64,000 nt of DNA from Membranipora membranacea (lineage: Eukaryota; Bryozoa; Gymnolaemata; Cheilostomatida; Membraniporidae): assembly GCA_914767715.1 (NCBI GenBank), contig OU612069.1, positions 21,137,387-21,201,386 on the forward strand, written 5' to 3'. The position numbers and the translations under genes are program-made. Below the pieces are notes generated by a model, which saw only the letters and a list, made by a program, of their open reading frames with translations, was not told the DNA's origin and made no database searches. This document shows positions 24,632-36,200 of this stretch, piece after piece. Position 1 is the stretch's first letter. Every line of letters begins with the position of its first letter.

Positions 24632-25835
24632 CTCATCTAATGTAGGTCAGTTTTATTTCATAAACACCACAGTGAATCAAGGTTTAATCTTGCTAAATAC
24701 AACGTTACGGATGTATGTTTGCTTATAAACTACCTCTGATTTTAGTAAAACATTGGCTGATATTACGCTTCTACACTATCAATACCTGAAACAATGAATT
24801 GTTTTATAAATATCTACCAACTACATTGTTGGACTCACTTGTGCTTTTATACAGGCTGATCAATGTGATTATTGCGTGGCTTATGAAAATAAAAAGTATA
24901 ATTATTCAGTCTCATCACGCAATCTTGACTAAGTGCTTGGATATTATAAGTTATAATTAGTTCATTTGCACTTCAATAGAGCAGAATGAAAAACCAAAAA
25001 ACTCTTATGAATTCTTGTGACAAGGACCACCCTGCCTTTCCCGGAAAATGATCTTTGGTGTCAAAGTGGGTGGCTATGCTCTACTGTATACGGTTCTGCT
25101 ACAAAGGACTTGATCACCAATAGACTGATCTACATGTTTTCACAGATATTTTCCTATGTTCTCCGATGACTTTTGCTACTACAATGATAATCACCTAACG
25201 TCACCACTTGTAAGATATCAGGTTAACTATCGATGTGTAAACACCCGGGTTGCTAATTGCATATATTATCTAGCTTCACTCTCAATGTATACTAGTGTCC
25301 TATAGCTCCACTCTCAATGTATAATATGCCCATAAAAGCATTTCTGCTCAATAAAACATGCCTCTTTCAAAATCTGCATTCCAGTAGTAGTAACTAGTAT
25401 GGGAATTTTGTTTGACAAATCATCATATCAGAGTTATCTTCTCCTGAATACTCATGTACATATTTCACTGGGAATTCCGCTTTACATAAATAATGCTACA
25501 GTTGTACTATAACACATAATTTCTAACCCAGATTGTCCATACACATAGCCTATGAGATGTTTTCATAGAACACATATCAATTTTATGCTTATAGGCCACA
25601 TTCAGTGGTAAAAAAAGCAAAATTTGAAATTTCCGCGTTTTAGTCAATTTTGACTAAAATGCGGAAAAATGCTTTTCAAGGTCACAAGTAGGTCACAAGG
25701 TGATTTCCGCATTTTAGTCAATCCCACTCAGGATTGACTAAAATGCGGAAATACGCACTAATTCCCGCAACACGCACGTGAATTTGCGTGATCACGGATT
25801 TCCGCATTTTAGTGAACCCGCGTTTTAGTGAACCC

Positions 25836-25846
25836 CTGCACAGGCC
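25836..25846. repeat. Target-site duplication, right
   Basis: CTGCACAGGCC matches 11242-11252 exactly. Sequence after it continues colinearly with copy 2 from about 62482. Confidence 0.88.
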
Positions 25847-26091
25847 GCATCCAATTACTAAGGTCAAGGTGAAAGTTATTTACATTAGAGCAAGTTCTTA
25901 AATTTATGTAGGATTGTTTGAGATTTACACAGACAGAACTCCTACAAACTGTGGCCTCTACAGTAGGTCAGTGTCATTGCTGATGTAGGAAGTGTAGGTT
26001 TGTGAATTGCATTCACTTCAAAATACAAAGGTCTGTGTGTCCGCATATTAATAATTAATTGAGACGCCCCCCACTTTTGGTACACACCACA

Positions 26092-26466
26092 TACATGACA
26101 AGTAGGACTGACCCAGAAATCAGGAGGTCTCCGCGGACAAACTCCCAACCCGGAATACGGCTCTGTGCCCCAGAGTGTCGGCGCAATTCAGCCCTTGTTT
26201 GTCATATTTCTAAGCCAAAACTTGAGCTTTCATATTATGAATTGCGTCATATTACCTGTTTTTACATACAAGCAGTAATTGTAATAAGCAATTACATAGT
26301 AATATGCACTGCTAGTGAGATAGGAAAACATAGTTTCCCTTGCAAAAAGAAGCTTAAAAAGTTTTCTGGGTAAGGGAAAACTGAAAAAGGGAGATAGGGA
26401 GGGGATGGAAAAAGACCCTAAAAACTGGGAGGCTCCCTACCAAAAAGGGAGACTTGTCAGGTATGA
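26092..26466. mobile_element. 375 bp MITE with TACMTGACAAGT termini
   Basis: The ends are TACATGACAAGT and the complement of TACCTGACAAGT, flanked by CACACCACA at 26083-26091 and 26467-26475. Copy 2 has one CACACCACA and no insert (about 62721). Related fragments are at 46047-46115 (left-end part) and 49725-49890 (right-end part, opposite strand). The 8-9 bp duplication is compatible with hAT or Mutator-type elements. Non-coding. Confidence 0.78.
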
Positions 26467-26475
26467 CACACCACA

Positions 26476-27294
26476 GACAATAGAAACACACTCAGTCACT
26501 CGGGGTGTATGTGGTCCATGGAGTGGTGTTACTGAACTCCACTCAGCAGTACTAAATCTACCAGTAGTAACTGGCCCAGTAATACCTATCTGTCACCTTG
26601 TACCTATTAGTAAACCAGGCAGGGACACACACGTCACTTGGCTGCAGTGGTCTAGTAAACTAAGTAGGTAGGCCTAGCCTGTGTGGACAGGCTGTCTTGG
26701 GTGGTCCAAGACCTTCACTAAGAGTAGTAGACTCATTGTAGTGACTCACAAGAAAAAATTATGCTGTTCTGAATGGGAACAAAAAGAAGGCGCTGATGGT
26801 GGGTGTCTTAAGACATATGGCAGGTGCTATGAGACTTGCCGTCTTACATCACATCTGTCTGTCTTGCATGTTTTGACAATGCCTTTCAATGCAGGTTAGA
26901 GCCACGTGAGTGCTGTAAGACATGTCCCATACAGCACGTACCTCACGTCTCACAAAATATAAAGTGTTGGATTGGACAAAGTACCTAAAATATGTCTTAG
27001 CGCGCAATACAATATGTGCTACACCAACAAACTCTCTGCTTCGATATTGTTCCCACAAAACCGGCTACTCCCCATACAGATTTGGACATTTTCATTAATG
27101 CTAGTTTGGTTTGTAAAGCATCTCAATATAACATATCAGCCAGTGAATTTCCCCTGACTAATCATAGCGAGTTTACTTTCTGGACTTACTAGCGCCTCTG
27201 TAAAGATAGTGATTTACTTCGTTAAATTCTGTCGCGTTATGTAGTTACTGTCTATATATTTCAGATTACAGGAACAGTCACTCTTATATAGCCA
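26476..27294. other. Spacer and probable promoter/5' UTR region of the filamin-type gene
   Basis: No gene recognised. The open frame at 26681-26899, also in copy 2, is not coding-like (it is shared only through the duplication). A splice-acceptor-like TATATATTTCAG ends at 27264, 30 bases before the first ATG, so an upstream non-coding exon is possible. No reliable TATA box can be chosen. Confidence 0.4.
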
Positions 27295-30200
27295 ATGATC
27301 ATGAGCTCTGAGGAGAGTCCGCCCCCACCTCCACCCTTACTTGAGGACAAATGGGTAAAGATTCAGGAGAATACATTTACTAACTGGGTGAATCAGCAGC
27401 TAAGAGACACAGAATATCAGATCAGCTCACTAGATGGTCAGTTATATCAGTTTATCATCCCCCTTTTCCTCATAACTACCCGATAGCTAAAAGATTTTTC
27501 CTTGCCCAAATTGAAGCTCCGTTTTTACAATAGAATCAGAACATGATTGACAAATTATTTCTAAGGTAACTGAACCCTTTTCACTTTTCTGACTGGTTAG
27601 GATCCAGAACTATCAACGAATATCAATCCAGTAGAACATCTGACATCTGTAGGCCTACTAAGACGATGCTTGGCTATGTGTGAAGACTGTAGGGGAAGAA
27701 TGATTTAGCAGGCCAGGATATTGCACCTTATTTTAAGAGCCTAACGAGGGGTAGGAAATGATCATAAATAGTGTATAAAGCTTTGCCAACTCCCGATGTT
27801 TCATGTGTACATATATTCTATTCTTCAACACACAGGTGAATTCAGCAATGGAGTGAAGTTATGTGCACATGTAGCTGCTCTACAGAGCAAACCTGGTATA
27901 AGAGGCATGAAAGCTAATCCTAAAAATAGGCATCAGATGATTGAGAATGTCACATTGGCTTTACAAGCTACTAAAGTCGATAAGATCAAGATTGTCAATA
28001 TCGGTGAGTGGATTTCCCATGATGCATCAGTGAGACCTTCGTATCAACTCTGAAGTATTTTTGGCATTACAATGACTAAACTTGATCTAAAGTGCTAATT
28101 TGTGTAACCTTCAGGGTTGTGGTCTTCATGAAATCTTGAGATAGAGATGAATTGTAACTGCTCAATTAAAGACAGCGTAACTATAAATAGCTTACATATG
28201 TTGAAAGGTCTGAACAGGCGTAATCACCATGGGTTTTTTATTATGAAATTATGCATACCATGTCACTGTGGATAACAAAGGAGTAACCAGTGATTTCAAT
28301 ATGTGTAATCAGAGCAACTTGTACGTTGTTGTTGAGGAAGTGATATTGTATCAGAAAAGCTTGATTGTTCCTGAAATCTTTTTGAAGTAAACTGAATGAA
28401 GCCTTTTTCTTGGATATTATTTCGCATTACGCTTTACTATGCGCTTGGTTGCTGTTGTTAGGAAATAATATCTTAATGGCAGTGTAGGAAATACTTTTGG
28501 TAGAGCACATGATCTAGCTTTAGCAGATCAGATAAGTTATGATGGTAGAGTGTTGACTACAACAAATCTAATAACATCATAAGTTCTCTAGAGACTGCTA
28601 AATCATATGTGAAAGTAATGAGTATTGTTGTGCAGCTGATGACCTCTCTAGTGTCCTTGGAGTGTCCTTGAGCTGGCTAGAGGTGCTGACTTTTAATTAT
28701 ATATCTAAACATGCAGCAGCTGCTCCACATGCAGGCTACAGACTGGATAAAATCAATCGTCATTTCGATGCAGCAGATACTATAACTATGTGTCAAACGC
28801 CCTTTCAGAGTATGAAAACTCTCTCATACTTGTTTATAATCCTGACCATTGACGCGACTGGTAGGCAAAGTCAGGTCGAAATCAGATGCAAATCTAGCAG
28901 GATATCTTTAATCACAGCATACTTTAGACACCCTCAACTAACAATAGGGAATATTTCTACACATTACTGGCTTTGTTACCTTGAATAAAGTATTTGCATT
29001 GTCAATGAAGTCGGATTTCTACGTTGATATTCATAAACACGGTCATGTCACTGGATAGGCATATTTTCGTGGATTGACTCACATGACTAAGCCTAGAGGG
29101 TTTACAGTAGCGTAGCGTAAAGTATGGATTCGAAAACTCAGCCCAGATAATCACAATCAGTATGCCAGGACCATCCAGTTCCATTTTTTTACTGGGTCTG
29201 TTTGATCAATGTATATAATTTTGTTGTACATTGTAGGTGCTGAGGATATTGTGAATGGTAGTAGAAAGCTTATTCTCGGATTGATATGGCAGTATATACT
29301 CCGATATCAGATCGGTAAAACAGAGGTACGTGTCTATCTAAATCCTTTGATGTTCTCAACAATCTCGAAAAATTTTGTTGTTTTGTTATTGGGAGAATGA
29401 CGGTAATTATTTGACAGTAAAACATTGAAAAATAACTTCAGACAGGGCATGATTTATCTCTGCTACACAACAGTATAATTTGCATATGTATGTTCAGGTA
29501 TATCTGATGTGCTTTACTGTTCTACATACCCCCTCGAGATCTGATGTTAGCCTGGCTACAAGCTGTCATACCGGAATGTGGAATAAAGAACTTCAACAAA
29601 AACTGGAATGATGGCAAAGCCCTACAGTAAGCATACACCGTCATAATTACTGTACAAAACTCATGTTATATCATTCATGCTTATTCAGGTTTCAAATCTG
29701 CTCATATATAGGATGTTTTGTTCCTAAAGTGCAGACATATGACTATCCCAGAATGCAATCATCTGGAATTTTCAGTGATATTTGGAATTTCAGATTAAAT
29801 GCATTGTGGGAATGGTACTTTGCATTGGCAGTTATTTGAGTGACAGTGTATTGATCGTGTTTTTCCAGCGCACTGATAGATTATTGTGAGCCTGGATTAG
29901 CTCCTAACTGGAGAGACACGTCCACAAGAGACAGGTAAACTATAGATACAAATATCAATTGTAACACAAAGCTGAATTTGAATTCGCGTTTGATTAAGGA
30001 CTGTTTTATTCTTCCGAAAACTATGAGATCTATGCTGCTCTCAACATACCAATACCTTCGTTTCAAAGGGCAACCAGGGTATCGCAGCGATGCATAAATG
30101 GGTAGCGAAGAATGTGCTACACAGCATAAGCTATGCGCATGACACCGTGCAAAACTCAAAGTAGTTGCTGAGTCTTAGCTGAGTTACACTTAAATTTAGG

Positions 30201-33200
30201 CGAGGTTCAAAGACATTGCTGTAATAATGATAGAGCACAGGCTAAATATAACAGGAACAGAAAACTGCTCTGTGTGGTTCCATATTTGTTGAGTTTGAGC
30301 AGCATTCATGGATGAAATGTTTGAAAAGAATTCTCACTAAATGATCATCCGATTTAGATTTGGTCTTTTTCCCTATGCATAAGGTGCAATCTGCTATCAA
30401 GCGATGAGTAGTTGTTTGAAACCTTGAGTGCCCCTTAAATCCCTTTAGATACTGGTTCAGATATTTATCTGTTTGTTGACACATTACAGAGTGGGTAACT
30501 GTGAGTCAGCTATGAGGCTAGCTCAGGAGAGACTCGGAGTACCAATAGTTGTCTCTCCTCAGAATATGGCTTCTGATGAAATCGATCAGCTTTCTGGTGA
30601 GTTGACGGCTGGTGGTAGATTCTGGTGCCACGCTATCAATCACTTATTGGCAGTGTTAGCTACGGTTCCACAAAATTCAACATGACAATAATTTGATGAC
30701 ATTTAAACAAAAAATAAACGAAGTCTTATAACTTTGAGGTGCACATAGTTATATAGTAGCCTGGGTAGGCTCTCGAGGATGGGCGGGTGGAGGGATAGCC
30801 TGACTAAAGCCATCATGACCTCTTCAGGGTCATGGCACCGACCTATCTATCATTTTTATAAATTCTGATATACGATATAGAGTGCAAACTATCACAACTA
30901 ACACCAAGGGGTAGTCATTGGTTTGAATTTTTTATTCTTCTTCTGATTGGATATGATTCCCTGTTCATTTGGTGTGCCATAATGTTTGTATAACTACTCC
31001 ATACTTGAGCTTAGCTAGTAGAGACTTGCTGGAGTGATGAAGTTTCAGTTTCAGTTGAGTAGATTCGGCATTGTGATCACATGACCAATAGACCATAGAA
31101 TCAAATCAGACAACTATAATTTTAATCCGTATTCACAACATAGTAATATATTTTTGCGTTGTCCACATTTATCAAATGGATTAATTCAGGCTGTCCGCCC
31201 CAACCCCACCCCCAACAGCCTGCCCAGGCTAGTTATATACCATGAACCAAATCTGCACAAAACCAAACATTGTCCTTTCTTTGGTTAATAGTTATCTTCT
31301 TTTTGACAGGTATGACGTACCTCTCGTACTTCATGAAGATGAACTCTTGTGGATATAAGGCTACACTGAGAGAAGTGAACAGACTTCTACCCAATTCACA
31401 TCAAGTCACAAACTTCACTGTAAGATTAATCTCAATCTTTCACAGGAAAGGTGCCCTTTTCTTTTCTTTGGCTCTTTCCCATGCAGCATACAGTTAATGA
31501 AATGTACTGATATCTAGTAACCATCCCTCAAATCGATGGCAGCCATAATTACAAACTTATCTTATCCCATTTGTTGGTAGTCTGAATGGAGAGACGGTAC
31601 TACTGTATGTGTTCTGGTGAGATCTGTAGGAGGACATATCCCTGATACTGGAGGTTCTGTTAATATAGAAGAGACAACAAGCCTAGGTAAGACTATAGAA
31701 CCATAAGCGCATACATAACATGCATTGGTCATTGTTTAGAATGCTGTTACGAAAATCTACATACGTAATCCACATTTATCATGGAACTGAATCCAAGAGT
31801 TGATCACACGGTCTTGTATTTTAAATAGACAAGACTGGGCATATTAATTATCATGTTTAATGCCAACATATGTAGCTTCCTATGTAGCTTCTTATCAGCT
31901 GTCTTGGCTTGCTTGCTTACTTGGCCTCTGCATTATTACTTTGATACAGAAAGAATGGACTTTTGTAAGTATTGGTGCCTTGAAAAATCGTGCCAGGAAA
32001 TAGAGGCTGCTCCTAAATAAGTGATCCATTATGTGTGTCATGAGTTGCCCTCCTATGAGCAGTAATTCTAAGAAGGCAACTCCATGTTCTTGCAAACTGG
32101 CTCAAACTGGCCTCAAAACGTTGAGGTAGTATTTAAACCTTTTTGAGACTAATATTTTGTACAATCTCATTTCTCCCTCCCTGTTTTGAGATATCCTGAC
32201 AATAACTTGTGTTTAATAAGTAGCTGATTATAAAGAAATAAGTATTCTGTATAATAATACTAACTGTTGAAATTGCAGATTGATAACCAGGGAAACCCAA
32301 TAAATAATCTCAAATACTTGTATAATTCTTTCGTAACAGAATTCTCTGTTTGACTAAAACCAGAAGCTGGACTTGACTGCTTGGCTATGTGAATTGCTGA
32401 TAAGTTGTTTTCAAACCAGAGATTGACAATCCCAATCATTGAATGAAATTAGTGTCATTGTAGGTGATGCATGTTTTTGCACTACTGCATTGTGGATTTA
32501 GATTTTAGCTCACCTTCAACATCTTCCACACTCCTATATGCATGACGTGTCTGTGGAAACACCATCAACAAATATAGGCATTAATTTTCCCAAATACCTT
32601 CCACATAAGTTCAACTTACCTTCAACATAGTTTCATTCTCTGTTCAAGCCCAACTCCTAACTTAGTTTTTTTGTTATTCAGCTTGTGTTTCCGTGTATTA
32701 CAGGTTTACAAGCTGGTAAGGAGATTGGAATACAGCCAATCTTATCAGCCGAGGAGATGGTTAAACCTCAGGACGGACACTTGGCTGTGATGGCGTATGC
32801 TGCTCGCTTCATAAACAGACCCGTCATCAAACAATCAGCAGCCAGCTACATGGAGATACTGTTTAATACTGTAGACATAACTCCTGGTAGTAAGGTAAAG
32901 CTCAAAGGCTCAAACTCAAACATTGTGTTAGCTGATGGTAGGATCATTTCACTGCTATCAACCGCATTCCCAATGTGGCTAATAATGAAATGCCACTACC
33001 ATCATCCCATGCAAAGTTTGAGCACTTAGACTACAAAATGCCAAAATATACTTGCATCGACACATATAATAGTGATCGGCTTCAGACATTAAGACTTTAG
33101 ACATCAGTGGCAGGTTGACTAGAACTGAACATCCCTGAAGGTCGAACTGAGGTCAGCTATGCTGATAGGCTTTATGCTTCCACTGATGGCAACCCTGTAT

Positions 33201-36200
33201 CAGAAAAAGACACAAAAGTTAAGCATGTCTCTATGTATATAAGTGCATAGTGTTCAAATTTGTCCTCGACCTTTGTGTTCATAGGCTCAGTACACGCTTA
33301 TTATGAGGCAGGGAGACCCCAGGCTACACTCTATAAATGTTAATGTCACAGATGCTAATGGTAACGATATTCCTACTAGTGTAGACTGGGAGGATGGTAC
33401 AAGTCAGGGGACAGGTACCTTCATACCCACTGTTACAGGAAGTCACATGGTAAGAACATAAGTAATAATCAGCTTCATTATCCCTCATTCTTTAGTCTAG
33501 CATTTTGATGACAGATAACCTGTCACCATTATCCCTCAAGTAAAGAAATAACCTCACACAATGCCCCAGCTGCTTATAGTGGCATTGATTGATTGAACAC
33601 AGCCCCATCACTGGTTGTGATAGTTTTGATTGGTTAATTCACAATCACAAGTGTTTCCACTGCAGCTAAACTAGAAGTTACCATGTATGAATCAACTTAT
33701 TGAGGTACTTTTCAATCTTAGTTTGAAAATACAAGAGTTGTGTTCTCACTGATGATTTTTTGAGTGAGTGGATGACTCCCACAAAATAAATTCTTTACAT
33801 TATTAGCATGTTATTCTGCTAAGAATCCCGGGAGAGGCAAGGTCAGAATGCCAGGTGGGAGTTTTGTGGGACACTGTAAAGTTATTATATGATTTGATAG
33901 CTGAGAGTAGACTGTGATGGAGAGATGATCAGAGGAAGCCCTATCGCATTTAATGTTGGGGTGAGCGGGAAGCAGACTATATCAGTACTTAGGAGAGATC
34001 AGGGAATCGTCGGAGAGGAGAGCAAATTTGAGGTAAGGCATGTATAATCTTGGTTCTCAAACCTTCAATTGTGCTAGGTAGAGAGATATTATGCTTAACT
34101 TTACATATGTTTGGTTTGGGTATTTCTTATCGCAGGCTTATCAAAAGCAGTTGTCTCTTTACTTAGTATGACCAGACAAGTAACTTGCTCACTACTTTCT
34201 CAAGGTTATATATTCAATTTCTGAGGTTATCCATCATGAGCCAAGACAGGAGGAGCAACTCCAAATGCCACCAGATACACTTAACTTAATAAATCAGATA
34301 TTTAGTCAGCATATTTAAATGATAAGTTTCTGTCAAATAAGAAGATACTCAGCCATGTTTTTTCATGAATTATAGAAAGAAATATGATGTAATCGCCATT
34401 AATTGAGTACTGGGACATGAATATATTAATATTACAATATCTCTGTATATATGTAGGTTATTACTGATGGTGACAGTATTAATGAAGTACAGCTCATATG
34501 TAGATCACCTACAGGAGAAAATAAACAAGTCAATCTCAGTAAAAGTTCCTCAAGTAACTCACTCAGAAATATGTTTATACCAGACCAAGTCGGTGAGTGA
34601 AATTTATGAATGAAATAAAATCTGTGTCCACCTTAAAAAATATGGAATATATCAATGTAAATCACAGAATTACATCTCATTTGTCATTGTTGTTCCCAAT
34701 TGACATATATACATCACTAGACGGACATCACTAGGCGGACTTCACTAGGCGGTCATCACTAGACGGACATCGCTAGACAGACACCACTAGACTTACATTG
34801 ATACATAGATGCCACCTAGCCTAGCCCCACTTAAGGGCCTGCTATACAGGCCGATGTTTGGCATCTATTAGCATCGACATAGGCTACGATGGGATCAACC
34901 TGCGCTCAACGATGTGCATCGTATGCATCTATAGGCAACAACGGTCTGTTGGTGTTTCAGTCGACTTAGTCGGTCGATCCTCTCTTTTCATTGGCTGATG
35001 GGTTTATAGCAGTAACGCCCAAAAAGTATATGGACTATTATTGTCTGTGATTGGTTAATAATGAGTCATGATTGTTAAATGGCCTTACTGGGATATATAA
35101 TCAGTCGACCACAACGTTGGCTGCATCTGTACGTGTAGCACATGTTACGGTATTAGCATCGAGCACAGGTTGTTTGTAAGATGCAAAACATCGGCCCATG
35201 TAGCATGGCCATTACTTCACCAGACGGAACAAACCCAAAGCATAATTGTAGAGACAACTAAGTTTCTTTTTATATGGAACAGGACCCATTTTCAGGTTTA
35301 TAATTGTTCCAGGCAGTCATTTTATTTTTGCAATTTGCCCGTTTGTAAGGGTCCAGGAAGGTTTGAATGAATGATTCCGTCAGGCCAATACAATACCCCT
35401 GACCCATTGTGTTTTTTGGTTTGTAGTTGATACAACATCAGCAGGGCATGCAGAGTTTCAGTGTGTGATCACATCTAATGGTAGAGTCGTTCCCTCTACT
35501 ATACATCCAGACGGTAAGTCTGCCTTCATTAGCTGAACATGTACATGAGTGTCAACTTCTCATTAGATGGTTGCTTACAACTAATTGACATGGTATATTC
35601 GCGTTTCATTTTTACAAGAAACAGATTTGATTTGTAACTTTACTTGTTTAGGAGATGGACATTACTCAGTGACCTTCATCCCAACAGGACCAGGTGTTCA
35701 TCTTATAAGACCCATGTATGGAGGACGTGATGTCAGAGGTAAGATTAGAGGAAATTTCTATACTTCTTCTTTTTATTATTTCACCTCCCATAGCGTTAAT
35801 AGAAACAACATGAGGCTACCATTGAGCAAAGGATGCTCAGAGAAGGTAACCACTGATCTCTGCCGTTTTTATCACCAATGATCTGATATGCTAAGTAGAC
35901 ATCAAACGATCGATTGTATTAATCAGGAATAGAAATCTTTGTAATTGTCGCAAAGTAGTACACTGTTTCTCAACATAGAACTCATTGAAGAACTTTGAAT
36001 TTATAGATACTATGAGATCAAGGTAAGAGCATCTTCAGGCAATATTAGCATGATGATACAATAAATATGAGCGGCAATCCTAGTCTTCCTATCAGCTTTC
36101 ATAGTGGTGGTTTTAACAAGTTCTATGTGGACATTCTGATTGATGAAATGTTCCAAACCTGCTATGCTAAATTTGTGCATACTCTCTATGGTATAAGTTG

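Larger units (their letters stand above)
11253..25835. mobile_element. Giant inverted dimer of a 7.3 kb transposon-like element
   Basis: Two arms, 11253-18563 and 18569-25835, are reverse complements of each other with only a few percent difference by eye, and meet at a 5 bp spacer. The outer ends read GGGTTCACTAAAATGCGGAA and its complement. The same 20-odd bases recur on both sides of the centre, so each arm has a terminal inverted repeat at both of its ends, as a complete monomer would. The left arm end has lost about five bases at the junction. An 11 bp flanking duplication and the empty site in copy 2 show insertion as one unit. No open frame above about 100 codons and no transposase was recognised, so it looks non-autonomous or decayed. 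Long arms and a 9-11 bp duplication recall foldback or Mutator-like elements; that is inference. Confidence 0.88.
18569..25835 (-). mobile_element. Right arm (monomer) of the inverted dimer
   Basis: 7267 bp, the mirror of the left arm. It retains a 62-codon minus-strand frame at 24443-24631 (uninterrupted here, interrupted in the left arm), the mirrored SINE at 23262-23394 and the mirrored nested hairpins at about 19070-19520. The outer end has an extra GCGTTTTAGTGAACCC unit after the first ATTTTAGTGAACCC, a small duplication of the terminus absent from the left end. Confidence 0.8.
1..27753 (+). repeat. Segmental duplication, copy 1
   Basis: The first base of the window already matches position 51553, and colinear similarity continues to 27753, where the matching partner reaches the window end at 64000. 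The copy therefore extends past both limits of the visible match. Differences are mostly scattered substitutions plus discrete insertions: a 302 bp MITE at 1267, about 223 bp in the intron after 7014, the 14.6 kb inverted dimer at 11253 and a 375 bp element at 26092 are present only here. Orientation is the same in both copies, so the arrangement is tandem with a period near 51.6 kb at the left end. A false duplication made by assembling two haplotypes in series would look the same. Confidence 0.93.

Noticed and set aside
11253-25835. Inverted dimer as a virus-like or Polinton element
   Set aside because: No polymerase, integrase, capsid or other long frames were seen, and the 11 bp duplication differs from the expected 6 bp.
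26681-26899. 72-codon frame conserved in both copies upstream of the filamin gene
   Set aside because: Conservation is no better than in surrounding non-coding DNA. No known motif, and upstream/downstream stops lie close.
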